This document shows positions 1 to 7,283 of a stretch of 14,727 bases of DNA, one piece after another. Origin of the DNA: Hippea sp964442345. Its GTDB lineage: Bacteria > Campylobacterota_A > Desulfurellia > Desulfurellales > Hippeaceae. The first letter of the stretch is position 1. The number at the start of each line of letters is the position of its first letter. The notes beneath the pieces were generated by a model. The model saw only the letters and a list, made by a program, of their open reading frames with translations, was not told the origin of the DNA and ran no database searches. The stretch is from positions 1 through 14,727 of the forward strand of contig CAYTZD010000042.1 in NCBI GenBank assembly GCA_964442345.1, read 5' to 3'. The translations under genes and the position numbers were made by a program.

Positions 1-54
1 ATTATAGATGCAAAAAGTGTCGCCGAAATAGAGAAGCTTCTGCCTGAAACTTAA
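1..54 (+). CDS. C-terminal tail of an unidentified protein (partial)
   Basis: Reading frame 1 is open from the left edge and ends at a TAA at 52-54, giving 17 residues that end in EIEKLLPET. The amphipathic, Glu/Lys/Leu-rich composition looks like a normal C-terminal helix, and the frame converges on the minus-strand acyltransferase with an 18-base gap. The other two plus-strand frames also contain stops, and frame 3 gives an unlikely Arg/Cys-rich peptide. The fragment is too short to assign a family, so no function is proposed. That it is the end of a real gene is inference from position and composition. Confidence 0.4.
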   Translation: MIDAKSVAEIEKLLPET

Positions 55-72
55 AAAAGCGTTAAAATTAAA

Positions 73-888
73 TTACTTCCATCTGTTGTGCATCCAGAAA
101 TATTTGTACGGCTCTCTTTTTATCCACTCTTCAAATCTTCTATAAACCCTATCCATTACATCCTGCACAGCTTCCATCCTGGGCTTGTTCTCATCACACA
201 TTATAGGTTCTTCTATTACAGCTGTAAATATACCATTCTCTTCCTTTAAATACGCAGGCAAAATAGGAACCTTAAGTCTGCATGCAAACACTCCAACACT
301 TTCGCTAACTTTAGCTTTTCTGCCAAAGAATTCAACCTTAAACGAACCATCGCCGCCAGCTTGATCTATCAAAATCCCAAGCACACTATTCTTTTTTAAA
401 AGTTTGATAAACTCAAACGCACTCAAGCGAGACGAAAGCACCTTATTGCCGCAGGATTCTCTAACCGTCTCAACAACATTATCCACAAACTTCGAATCAA
501 TTGGCCTAACCATAATATACATCGGCTCCTTCAAGACAGAAAATCCACAAGCCAAAAACTCAAAATTTGAAAAGTGGGCTGTCGTGAATATAACACCTTT
601 ACCCAAAGATTTTGCCTTCAAGAAATTCTCATAACCTTCGACCCTGAAGTGTTTTTTTATAAAATCCTTATTACCCAAAAACTTTAGATTAAAGGCAATC
701 ATATCTGCAAAGTAAAAATAGCTTTTTAAAGCCAATCTCTTATAGTTGCCGCCTATCGCAAGCCTTATATTCTCCTGCGTTATCCTTCTTCTTTTTGGAA
801 GTGCAATATAGACAATAAAAATCAGAAATCTAAACAAGCCCTTCAAAAACCACAAAGGCAAAAGTCTAAGAATTCTATAAATAATCAT
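73..888 (-). CDS. lpxL: LpxL/HtrB-family lipid A acyltransferase
   Basis: The 271-residue protein matches the lysophospholipid/lipid A acyltransferase superfamily (LpxL/HtrB/LpxM). In that family the enzyme moves an acyl chain from acyl-ACP to a lipid A precursor at the inner membrane. An N-terminal hydrophobic segment (about residues 9-30) is followed by basic PKRRR, as in the family's membrane anchor. The catalytic HX4(D/E) motif is present as H105-FSNF-E110. Further family features are GILIDQAGG near 171-179, a KVPILPAYL stretch near 206-214 and the C-terminal W-x-H-x-RWK ending. It is slightly shorter than E. coli LpxL (about 306 aa) but looks complete. The ATG overlaps the upstream glycosyltransferase stop by four bases (ATGA), and no strong Shine-Dalgarno is seen, so translation is probably coupled. 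The exact acyl donor and position cannot be read from sequence; the symbol is family-level. It is the last gene of the operon, and no convincing terminator follows. Confidence 0.82.
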   Translation of the reverse strand: MIIYRILRLLPLWFLKGLFRFLIFIVYIALPKRRRITQENIRLAIGGNYKRLALKSYFYFADMIAFNLKFLGNKDFIKKHFRVEGYENFLKAKSLGKGVIFTTAHFSNFEFLACGFSVLKEPMYIMVRPIDSKFVDNVVETVRESCGNKVLSSRLSAFEFIKLLKKNSVLGILIDQAGGDGSFKVEFFGRKAKVSESVGVFACRLKVPILPAYLKEENGIFTAVIEEPIMCDENKPRMEAVQDVMDRVYRRFEEWIKREPYKYFWMHNRWK

Positions 889-1925
889 CTCAATAGCTCG
901 TAATACAGTTTTTCAAGCTTTTCAACCTTCTTGGTGGCTGTTAGATTATCTATAGCAAATTCAAATGCCTTATTCCTTATACCATCAAGGTCAATCTCCA
1001 AAGCCTTTTCCATAGCCATTTTCAAACCATCAACATCAGGCTTTGCTATTATACCACGATTATCTTCTAAAAGTTCTGGAATTCCGCCAACATCCGTTCC
1101 TATCACTGGCGTTTTTAAAAGAAAGGCTTCTATCGCAACATTGGGAAAACTCTCCTTTAAAGATGGAATAATAAGCACATCAAAGCCAGCTATTAGCCTA
1201 TAAGCATCAGGAACAAAACCAAATATCTTAACCCTATCTTCAACACCCAAAGAGATAGCCTTCTCTTTTAGCTTCTCTGTATCTCTGCCAACAAATACAA
1301 GTTTTATATCATCCCTTTTTAACCTTGCAAACGCCTGCAGGGCAATATCGTGTCCTTTAAAATCAGAATAATTACCCACAACACCAAAAACAAAACCTTC
1401 AAGCCCTATCTTTTTTCTTGATTCAGTTCTATCTACATCCTTTAGTTTCTCATAATCAACAGCACTATAAATCACCCTTATCTTTTTTGGGTTAACAAGA
1501 TACCTTTTAAGCACATTTTTTACGGCTATAGAGTTTGCCAAAAACACATCGACGCGCGGATTGTGGTATTTAAACAAATCAACTGCAGGAAACATAACGC
1601 TTCTTTGGACAACAAGCTTCTCTTTCTTTCTAAACATACAGGCAATTAGACCTATCTTATGACCCTTTGAGTGATGTGTATGGACTATATCAACATCATT
1701 ACTTTTAAGAAATCTCCTAACCCTAAGTGCAGATTCAAAGATTCTATCTTCATCAATAAAAACAAATTCTATTCCTTCACTTTTCAATCTCTCATAAACA
1801 GGTGAATTACAAACACAAGCCACCGATACCCTATGACCCTTCTTTTTCAAACCCAAAACATTTATTATTAGCTGATTTACGCCACCTGAAAAGTTGGTGG
1901 CAGATTCTATGTTTAATATGTGCAT
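885..1925 (-). CDS. Glycosyltransferase family 4 (GT-B fold)
   Basis: This 346-residue protein has the two-domain layout of GT4 retaining glycosyltransferases. The N-terminal acceptor domain begins MHILNIE and contains a Gly-rich loop (SGG, residues 13-15) and VHTHHSKGH at about 81-89. The C-terminal nucleotide-sugar domain begins around FGVVGNYSDFKGHD (180-193). The EX7E signature that contacts the donor sugar is E258-SFPNVAI-E266, followed by TPVIGTDVGGIPELL. It is cytoplasmic or peripheral at the inner membrane, with no signal peptide. The start codon directly follows the mobB stop (TGAATG) and the gene overlaps the acyltransferase downstream, so it is translated as part of the operon. Pairing with an LpxL-type enzyme suggests a role in LPS core or another surface glycolipid, but this is inference. 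Donor and acceptor cannot be predicted. Confidence 0.85.
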   Translation of the reverse strand: MHILNIESATNFSGGVNQLIINVLGLKKKGHRVSVACVCNSPVYERLKSEGIEFVFIDEDRIFESALRVRRFLKSNDVDIVHTHHSKGHKIGLIACMFRKKEKLVVQRSVMFPAVDLFKYHNPRVDVFLANSIAVKNVLKRYLVNPKKIRVIYSAVDYEKLKDVDRTESRKKIGLEGFVFGVVGNYSDFKGHDIALQAFARLKRDDIKLVFVGRDTEKLKEKAISLGVEDRVKIFGFVPDAYRLIAGFDVLIIPSLKESFPNVAIEAFLLKTPVIGTDVGGIPELLEDNRGIIAKPDVDGLKMAMEKALEIDLDGIRNKAFEFAIDNLTATKKVEKLEKLYYELLR

Positions 1926-2423
1926 TCAAACTTTTGTTATAAAATTCTCTATGAATTCCACTATCTTTTCTATCTCATTTAAATCAACGACGGGAACGCC
2001 AAGCTCGACCTTCTCATCGCTTGCAACCATAACAATGTTCTTTATACCCTGCTCTATCAGATAACCTGTTGATGCCTGACTTCTGTGGACTTCTATCTTA
2101 TGCAAATCTTCAAGCCTATATCCTTCTACAAACACAAGGTCAAACCCTTTAAACATACGCTTCAACTCCTTTAGCGGTATTTCTTCGTCCAAATCTTCAA
2201 CCATCGCTATCTTGTCTTTACTTGCAAGAACAACCTTTTTTGCACCTGCATGCTTCATCCTATACGAATCCTTACCTGGATAGTCTATCTCAAAATTGTG
2301 TGCATCGTGCTTTATTGCACCAACCTTATAGCCTTTTTTGGAGAAAATCTTTATAAGCTTCTCTATAAGCGTTGTCTTACCAGAACCAGAATTACCAACA
2401 AAACCCAAAAACAGTGTCTTCAT
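1926..2423 (-). CDS. mobB: Molybdopterin-guanine dinucleotide biosynthesis adapter MobB
   Basis: The 165-residue P-loop protein has the MobB pattern: Walker A GNSGSGKT (10-17), GYKVGAIKHD (31-40), then DSYRMKHAGA and FVEGYR further on. MobB binds GTP and assists MobA in attaching GMP to molybdopterin, producing the bis-MGD cofactor used by DMSO-reductase-family enzymes such as formate dehydrogenase and nitrate reductase. Length matches the usual 160-175 residues. Its ATG overlaps the pepD stop by four bases. A Shine-Dalgarno AAGGAG lies 11 bases upstream and can pair with a nearby CTCC. No mobA, moe or moa gene is in the window, so its partner must be elsewhere. Its cellular role is known from the family; its presence in this operon gives no direct metabolic hint. 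Confidence 0.88.
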   Translation of the reverse strand: MKTLFLGFVGNSGSGKTTLIEKLIKIFSKKGYKVGAIKHDAHNFEIDYPGKDSYRMKHAGAKKVVLASKDKIAMVEDLDEEIPLKELKRMFKGFDLVFVEGYRLEDLHKIEVHRSQASTGYLIEQGIKNIVMVASDEKVELGVPVVDLNEIEKIVEFIENFITKV

Positions 2424-3814
2424 CTTTGGAGAAGCTCCTTGATAAACTGATAAGTCTTCTCTATTGAGCTTATTTTCACTCTCTCCTTTGGTGTATGCAC
2501 ACCCACCATATCGGGACCAACAGAGATTGCATCTATACCTTTAACCTTATCAATTATAATTCCACACTCAAGACCTGCATGTATAACTTCAACTTCTGGC
2601 TTTATGCCAAATAAGCTTTCGTATGTCTCAATTGCTTCTTTAAGCAGTTTAGAGTCATAATTCGGCGTCCATGATGGATATCTGCTGTGTCTTTTCAAAT
2701 CAGCACCAAATTCCATAGCCACAAGCTCAATCAACATACCTATCTCGTTAAGACCGCTTTCTGATAAGCTCCTTTGGTTTGTGGCTATAAAAAATTCACT
2801 GTCTCTACTTTCAACAAGTGCAAGATTATTGGAAGTCTTTGGAATATCACCTTCAAACATCTCAAATACACCATGCGGCAGCCTATCCAACAGATCCACA
2901 AATTTCTTGAAACTCCCATGCTCAAATGGTTTCTCGCAAGCCTCACACCCTTCTATATCAACCTTAACATCTTCTTCAGGATACAACTCTTTTGCCTTTT
3001 TTAGCATCCTATCAACGGAAGATTTTAATATATCGTATGAGCTTGCCAATACTACAGCTTCACATCTATCGGGTATGGCGTTTCTTGCCTTGCCACCCTT
3101 TATCTCGCACAACTGCAAGCCATATATCGCATCCTTAAAAATCTCTTTCATTAATTTTATCGCATTCGCCCTATTTTTATTTATCTCAATCCCAGAATGG
3201 CCACCCTTTAGGTTATGCACAACTATTCTAAAAGCATTATTAAACTTTCTCTCTGTCCTTTTTGCAGGCAGGATTATCTCTGTATCTTCACCACCTGCAC
3301 AACCCACAATAAATTTATTTTCTTCTTCAGAATCAATATTTATCATCCTGTTTGCTTTAAAAAAGCCTTCTTCCAAAGCCAAAGCACCTTTTAGACCAAT
3401 CTCTTCATCGCTTGTAAACAATAACTTCAGATGTGGATGTTTAACAGTTTTATCTTCTGCAATAGCAAGAGCTATCGCTATAGCCACACCATCATCAGCA
3501 CCAAGCGTCGTGCCATTTGCCTTCAGCCAGCCATTCTCTTCAATCACTTCAATCGGGTCTGTATCAAAGTTGTGCTTAGACCAATCTTCTTTTACACAAA
3601 CCATATCCATATGACCCTGAAGTGCATAAACAGGTTTATTCTCATAGCCTTCTGTTGCAGGCACATCTATTAAAACATTCAAAGCCTTATCTGTTCTGCA
3701 CTCAAAATTGTGCTCTTTAGCCCACTTACAAAGCCATTCTGCAATCTTTTCACACCTTGTTGAACATCGTGGAATCTTTGATATCTCTTTAAAAAGCTCT
3801 ATTACCCTGCTCAC
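2420..3814 (-). CDS. pepD: Cytosolic nonspecific dipeptidase PepD (M20C)
   Basis: This is a 464-residue member of the M20C metallopeptidases (aminoacyl-histidine dipeptidase/PepD), which hydrolyse a wide range of dipeptides in the cytoplasm with two zinc or cobalt ions. Motifs in order: QGHMDMV (H68, D70), LGADDG (bridging D107), TSDEEIG (E137/E138, general base and ligand), NIDSEE (D161), and GVHTP (H440). AGLECG at 413-418 and the NPDR-like AIPDR segment are also family hallmarks. Length fits E. coli PepD (485 aa). Translation appears to start at GTG: the GTGA at 3811-3814 overlaps the stop of the upstream HD-GYP gene by four bases, and GAGGAG sits just upstream. An alternative ATG two codons earlier is immediately followed by that stop in its own frame, so GTG is the only sensible start. 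All catalytic residues are present. Confidence 0.93.
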   Translation of the reverse strand: MSRVIELFKEISKIPRCSTRCEKIAEWLCKWAKEHNFECRTDKALNVLIDVPATEGYENKPVYALQGHMDMVCVKEDWSKHNFDTDPIEVIEENGWLKANGTTLGADDGVAIAIALAIAEDKTVKHPHLKLLFTSDEEIGLKGALALEEGFFKANRMINIDSEEENKFIVGCAGGEDTEIILPAKRTERKFNNAFRIVVHNLKGGHSGIEINKNRANAIKLMKEIFKDAIYGLQLCEIKGGKARNAIPDRCEAVVLASSYDILKSSVDRMLKKAKELYPEEDVKVDIEGCEACEKPFEHGSFKKFVDLLDRLPHGVFEMFEGDIPKTSNNLALVESRDSEFFIATNQRSLSESGLNEIGMLIELVAMEFGADLKRHSRYPSWTPNYDSKLLKEAIETYESLFGIKPEVEVIHAGLECGIIIDKVKGIDAISVGPDMVGVHTPKERVKISSIEKTYQFIKELLQR

Positions 3815-5913
3815 ATTAACAGCTCCTCAAATTCCTTTTTTTTCTGTTTGCATTCGTACATCATATCTTCTGCGCTCATACCCGGCACAAACTCAGAAAA
3901 CGAGACATAATAATTGATTACCCTACTCCAACCCTTCATAAAGAACTCTTCCCTTGAGAGTTTATCTATCACATAATTCTTAACATATCTTTTAATCTCT
4001 GCAGAATACAAAGCAGGCTCTTTAATATCGCTTACAACAAAATAGAACGCATCTGGTTCTATCCTTGCAAGAAATTTTACCTCTTCCCTTTTTTTCAACG
4101 CTTCAGCCGTATAGATAATAATCTTATCGCCCACTTCCATAGAATATCCATAATTAATATAACTTAAGTTTTTTATATCAAGATAAAATACCACAAATCG
4201 TCTATTTTCCTTTATGTAATTTGTAACGGCATTTATGAACTGCTTTCTTCTTAAAAGACCTGTCATATAATCGGTCGTAAATATCTGTTCTCTTATCTTA
4301 TCTATCTCTTCAGGGACAAACAATCTCTCTTTCTCTGTATTCTTCAAGTATTCGTATGCTTCCTTTAATGAATCTATTGATTTTTCTACTATTTTCTGAT
4401 CAAGTTCATCTGCCATGTGTTTCTGTATAACTTCAATCGCCCTTTCAAGCTTAAGGCTTCTTCTGTATGGCCTATTTGTCGTTATAGCATCAAACACATC
4501 GGCAATAGCCAAAATCTTAGCACCTTCTGGGATCTCATCACACAATAAACCCTTAGGATAACCAGAGCCGTTGCAACGCTCGTGGTGATATCTTACCCAA
4601 TCCGATATATCCTTAAATTGCTTTATATTCTTAATGATTTGATATGAAAATTCAGCATGATTCTTTATTATTTTATACTCATTGGGCGTAAGTTTGCCCG
4701 GTTTTAATAGAATATTATCAGGAATACCAATCTTACCTATATCGTGCAAAAGACCGGCCGTGTAAATCTTTTCCTGCTCAACCTGATTATAACCTAACGC
4801 TTTGGCTATACTTTTGGCATAAAATGCAACCCTTTGAGAATGACCCTTCGTATAAGAATCGCGTGCTTCCATCATACGAACGAAGGATTCAAGAAAGCTT
4901 TTGTGCATATCGACAAGCTCATTATTAAGCATAGAGACATTTTTCGAAGCAATCAGCATAAATGTAAGATGCACTGCAGAATTCTGAAGGGCAAGCTTAT
5001 AATCCCTATCTATGTCAATCTCCCTATCAAAACCAAAACCAACGGCAACCACAACCCTGTTGTTAAATTTAACAGGGACAAAAAGCCCAGCCTTTATATC
5101 CATCTGTTTAGACATAACTGAAGGCCTAATCTGATATCTCTCAAGCTCATTGAAGCTTACAACATCGCCTATCGACTTCTCGTATATTTGATACAGTATA
5201 AAATCCTTTATATCATCTGTTATCTCAAAACTAAATTTTACTTCTAATCCATCATCTTCACTGTGTATGGCAACATATATATTCTCATCAGGAAAGATAA
5301 AACCAACAGCCTTAGCGTTAGTGATAAGAAGTATATTTTTAAGATAAGCAACAATCCACTCTTTTAATTCTTCCTTGTCGAAAAAGTTGGGAAGGCTTCT
5401 GCTGTAGAAAAACTCAAACTCCTTTGTCAATAAAGATAAAATTGTATTCGATGTCTCAATCTTGGACTTGTTATATAGCACAAAAGAGATAACCTTTGCG
5501 ATGGCATGAAGTGTGGATATCTGATTCTGTGTAAACTTCTTCGTCTTATCAATTGTGGCTATCTGTAAAGCGCCAAACGATTTATCCTTAAAATAGACAG
5601 GCACACTTAACAAACTTTTTATATTCTTTTCCTTCCACTTCTCAGAACCAAATTCAGATTCTGAATAGTTCTTGATGATGTAATGTTTCTTCTCAGATAT
5701 AGTCTTTATTGCAATACTATTATCATCAATCTCATTTTCTTTAAATATGTTATCTGAAGAATAACAGGTACAGCTATCTTTGCAACTTGCAAAGAATGCA
5801 ACATCTACATTGAATAGCTCTTTAATTTTATTCAATATGGACAGCCAACCACTCTTATCAAACTCACCGCTATGTAAATCCTCAACAATTTCTAAAAATA
5901 GTTTTTCTTTCAT
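3811..5913 (-). CDS. GAF-GAF-HD-GYP protein with degenerate C-terminal GGDEF domain
   Basis: The 700-residue cytoplasmic signalling protein has no transmembrane segment. The N-terminal half looks like two GAF-type sensory modules (about 10-155 and 170-325); the first ends with LLSVPVYF-x-GALQIA. A linking helix (about 325-350) leads to an HD-GYP domain (about 345-520) with H358 in KGHSQRV, H390-D391 in GLLHDIGK, H419, HHE (443-445) and GYP (451-453). HD-GYP domains hydrolyse c-di-GMP to pGpG or GMP, and the metal ligands appear intact, so phosphodiesterase activity is likely. The C-terminal segment (about 545-700) begins TTDYMTGLLRRKQF and resembles GGDEF, but the active site reads EPDAF (619-623), so it should not make c-di-GMP. 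The gene overlaps the M18 stop by one base (TAATG) and the pepD start by four bases, without a good Shine-Dalgarno of its own. The sensed ligand is unknown. An N-terminal CxDxCxC cluster (C44, C48, C50) might bind metal; that is speculation. Confidence 0.9.
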   Translation of the reverse strand: MKEKLFLEIVEDLHSGEFDKSGWLSILNKIKELFNVDVAFFASCKDSCTCYSSDNIFKENEIDDNSIAIKTISEKKHYIIKNYSESEFGSEKWKEKNIKSLLSVPVYFKDKSFGALQIATIDKTKKFTQNQISTLHAIAKVISFVLYNKSKIETSNTILSLLTKEFEFFYSRSLPNFFDKEELKEWIVAYLKNILLITNAKAVGFIFPDENIYVAIHSEDDGLEVKFSFEITDDIKDFILYQIYEKSIGDVVSFNELERYQIRPSVMSKQMDIKAGLFVPVKFNNRVVVAVGFGFDREIDIDRDYKLALQNSAVHLTFMLIASKNVSMLNNELVDMHKSFLESFVRMMEARDSYTKGHSQRVAFYAKSIAKALGYNQVEQEKIYTAGLLHDIGKIGIPDNILLKPGKLTPNEYKIIKNHAEFSYQIIKNIKQFKDISDWVRYHHERCNGSGYPKGLLCDEIPEGAKILAIADVFDAITTNRPYRRSLKLERAIEVIQKHMADELDQKIVEKSIDSLKEAYEYLKNTEKERLFVPEEIDKIREQIFTTDYMTGLLRRKQFINAVTNYIKENRRFVVFYLDIKNLSYINYGYSMEVGDKIIIYTAEALKKREEVKFLARIEPDAFYFVVSDIKEPALYSAEIKRYVKNYVIDKLSREEFFMKGWSRVINYYVSFSEFVPGMSAEDMMYECKQKKKEFEELLM

Positions 5914-7283
5914 TAATCGCTTTCAAAAAACGCCTTATAAGCCTTGTATGTCTCATACAGATCGCTTTTCGATGCAATCTCATACGGAGAATGCATAGAA
6001 ATCAAGGCAGGACCACAATCCACAACATCCATATTCCATGCAGCAAGGTATTTGGCTATCGTTCCGCCACCACCTTCATCAACCTTGCCAAGCTCACCTA
6101 TCTGCCAGTTTACGCCCGCATCGTTGAATATCTTTCTTATCTTGCCAACAAATTCGGCTGATGCGTCGTTTGCCATATATTTTCCGCCATGTCCTGTAAA
6201 TTTTGTCAGAACAACACCGCCATTTATATAGCTTGCATTATCCTTCTCGTGCACTTCTTTATACATAGGATTTACAGCACCATTCACATCGGCACTTAAA
6301 ACTTCTGAGTTTTTCAGAAACTCACCAACATTTTCAAAGGTTGGATTTATACCCTTCTTTTTCAAAATCTCAACAACTACATCAAGCAAAAATCTTGACT
6401 TTGCACCCGTATTGCCGTCTGAACCAATCTCTTCCTTGTCAATCATTAAGGCAACAGCCGTTTTATTTGAATTTGCATCAAAGAATGCTTCTTTTGAACA
6501 GTATGCGCAAATCCTATCGTCATGGCCGTATGCCGCAATCAAACCTTCATCAAAACCCACATCTTTTGGCTTAAATGCAGGCACAAGCGTAAGTTCAGCT
6601 GAGATAAAATCCTCTTCAATAATGCCGTATTTCTCATTCAAGATCTTCAAGATATTCAGCTTAACCGTATCCTTCTCTTCATCATCTATCGGGATACTTC
6701 CAACGATTAGCTTCATCTTCTCTGCTTCAAAGGCTTCCTTTACCTTCTTATCGTCCTGTATCTTATGAGAGAGATGCGGCAGAAGATCTGGCAAAACAAA
6801 TATCGGGTCGTTATCGTCTTCTCCAACGACGATATTTAAAACTTCACCATCGCCTTTTACTATAACACCATGAATGGCAAGTGGAATGTTAAACCACTGA
6901 TATTTCTTAATACCGCCGTAATAGTGCGTATGAAACAGCGCAAAACCCGTATCTTCAAATAAAGGATTCTGCTTTAGGTCAATTCTTGGTGCATCTATGT
7001 GGCTTGCTATGATTTTTGCACCAAAACCATCGCCAATTCTTATTAAAGCTATGGATTTTCCTCTATTAACGATAAAAAAGTCGTCCTTTTTTGCCCTGTT
7101 TTTGAATTCTTCTTCAACAAATTTAACGACTTCCCTTTCTGTCTTGCAGTTTCCTATAAACTCCTTGTATTTCTCAGCAAAGTAAAACACATTCTTATGA
7201 TATTCACCATCCTTGCCAATCCAACCATTCTTGTTTTTATAAGATAACTTCTCTTTTAACTCTTTTATCTCATCCTTTGTCAT
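5913..7283 (-). CDS. M18-family zinc aminopeptidase
   Basis: The 456-residue protein fits peptidase family M18 (aspartyl aminopeptidase-like; ApeA/ApeB in bacteria), cytoplasmic dinuclear-zinc enzymes that remove N-terminal, often acidic, residues and usually form dodecamers. Visible metal and catalytic motifs in order are ASHIDAPR (H95, D97), YGHDDR (D255/D256), DKEEIGS (E284/E285), SADVNGAVNP (D332), GHGGKYMANDASAE, and ISMHSPYE (H431). Length agrees with the family (430-500 aa). The ATG overlaps the proS stop by four bases and has a good Shine-Dalgarno, GGAGGG, inside the end of proS. It and pepD flank the HD-GYP gene, so two steps of peptide breakdown are co-expressed with a c-di-GMP phosphodiesterase. 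Substrate preference cannot be read reliably from sequence. Confidence 0.9.
   Translation of the reverse strand: MTKDEIKELKEKLSYKNKNGWIGKDGEYHKNVFYFAEKYKEFIGNCKTEREVVKFVEEEFKNRAKKDDFFIVNRGKSIALIRIGDGFGAKIIASHIDAPRIDLKQNPLFEDTGFALFHTHYYGGIKKYQWFNIPLAIHGVIVKGDGEVLNIVVGEDDNDPIFVLPDLLPHLSHKIQDDKKVKEAFEAEKMKLIVGSIPIDDEEKDTVKLNILKILNEKYGIIEEDFISAELTLVPAFKPKDVGFDEGLIAAYGHDDRICAYCSKEAFFDANSNKTAVALMIDKEEIGSDGNTGAKSRFLLDVVVEILKKKGINPTFENVGEFLKNSEVLSADVNGAVNPMYKEVHEKDNASYINGGVVLTKFTGHGGKYMANDASAEFVGKIRKIFNDAGVNWQIGELGKVDEGGGGTIAKYLAAWNMDVVDCGPALISMHSPYEIASKSDLYETYKAYKAFFESD

Noticed and set aside
32..41. AGAAGCTTCT palindrome as a terminator for the convergent genes
   Set aside because: It lies inside the plus-strand coding tail, has no adequate loop or adjoining T run, and is short enough to arise by chance.
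2781..3614. A 277-codon plus-strand open frame opposite pepD
   Set aside because: It is antisense to a gene with all M20C catalytic motifs, has Ser/Ile/Phe-rich low-complexity composition typical of a mirror frame, and lacks a ribosome binding site.
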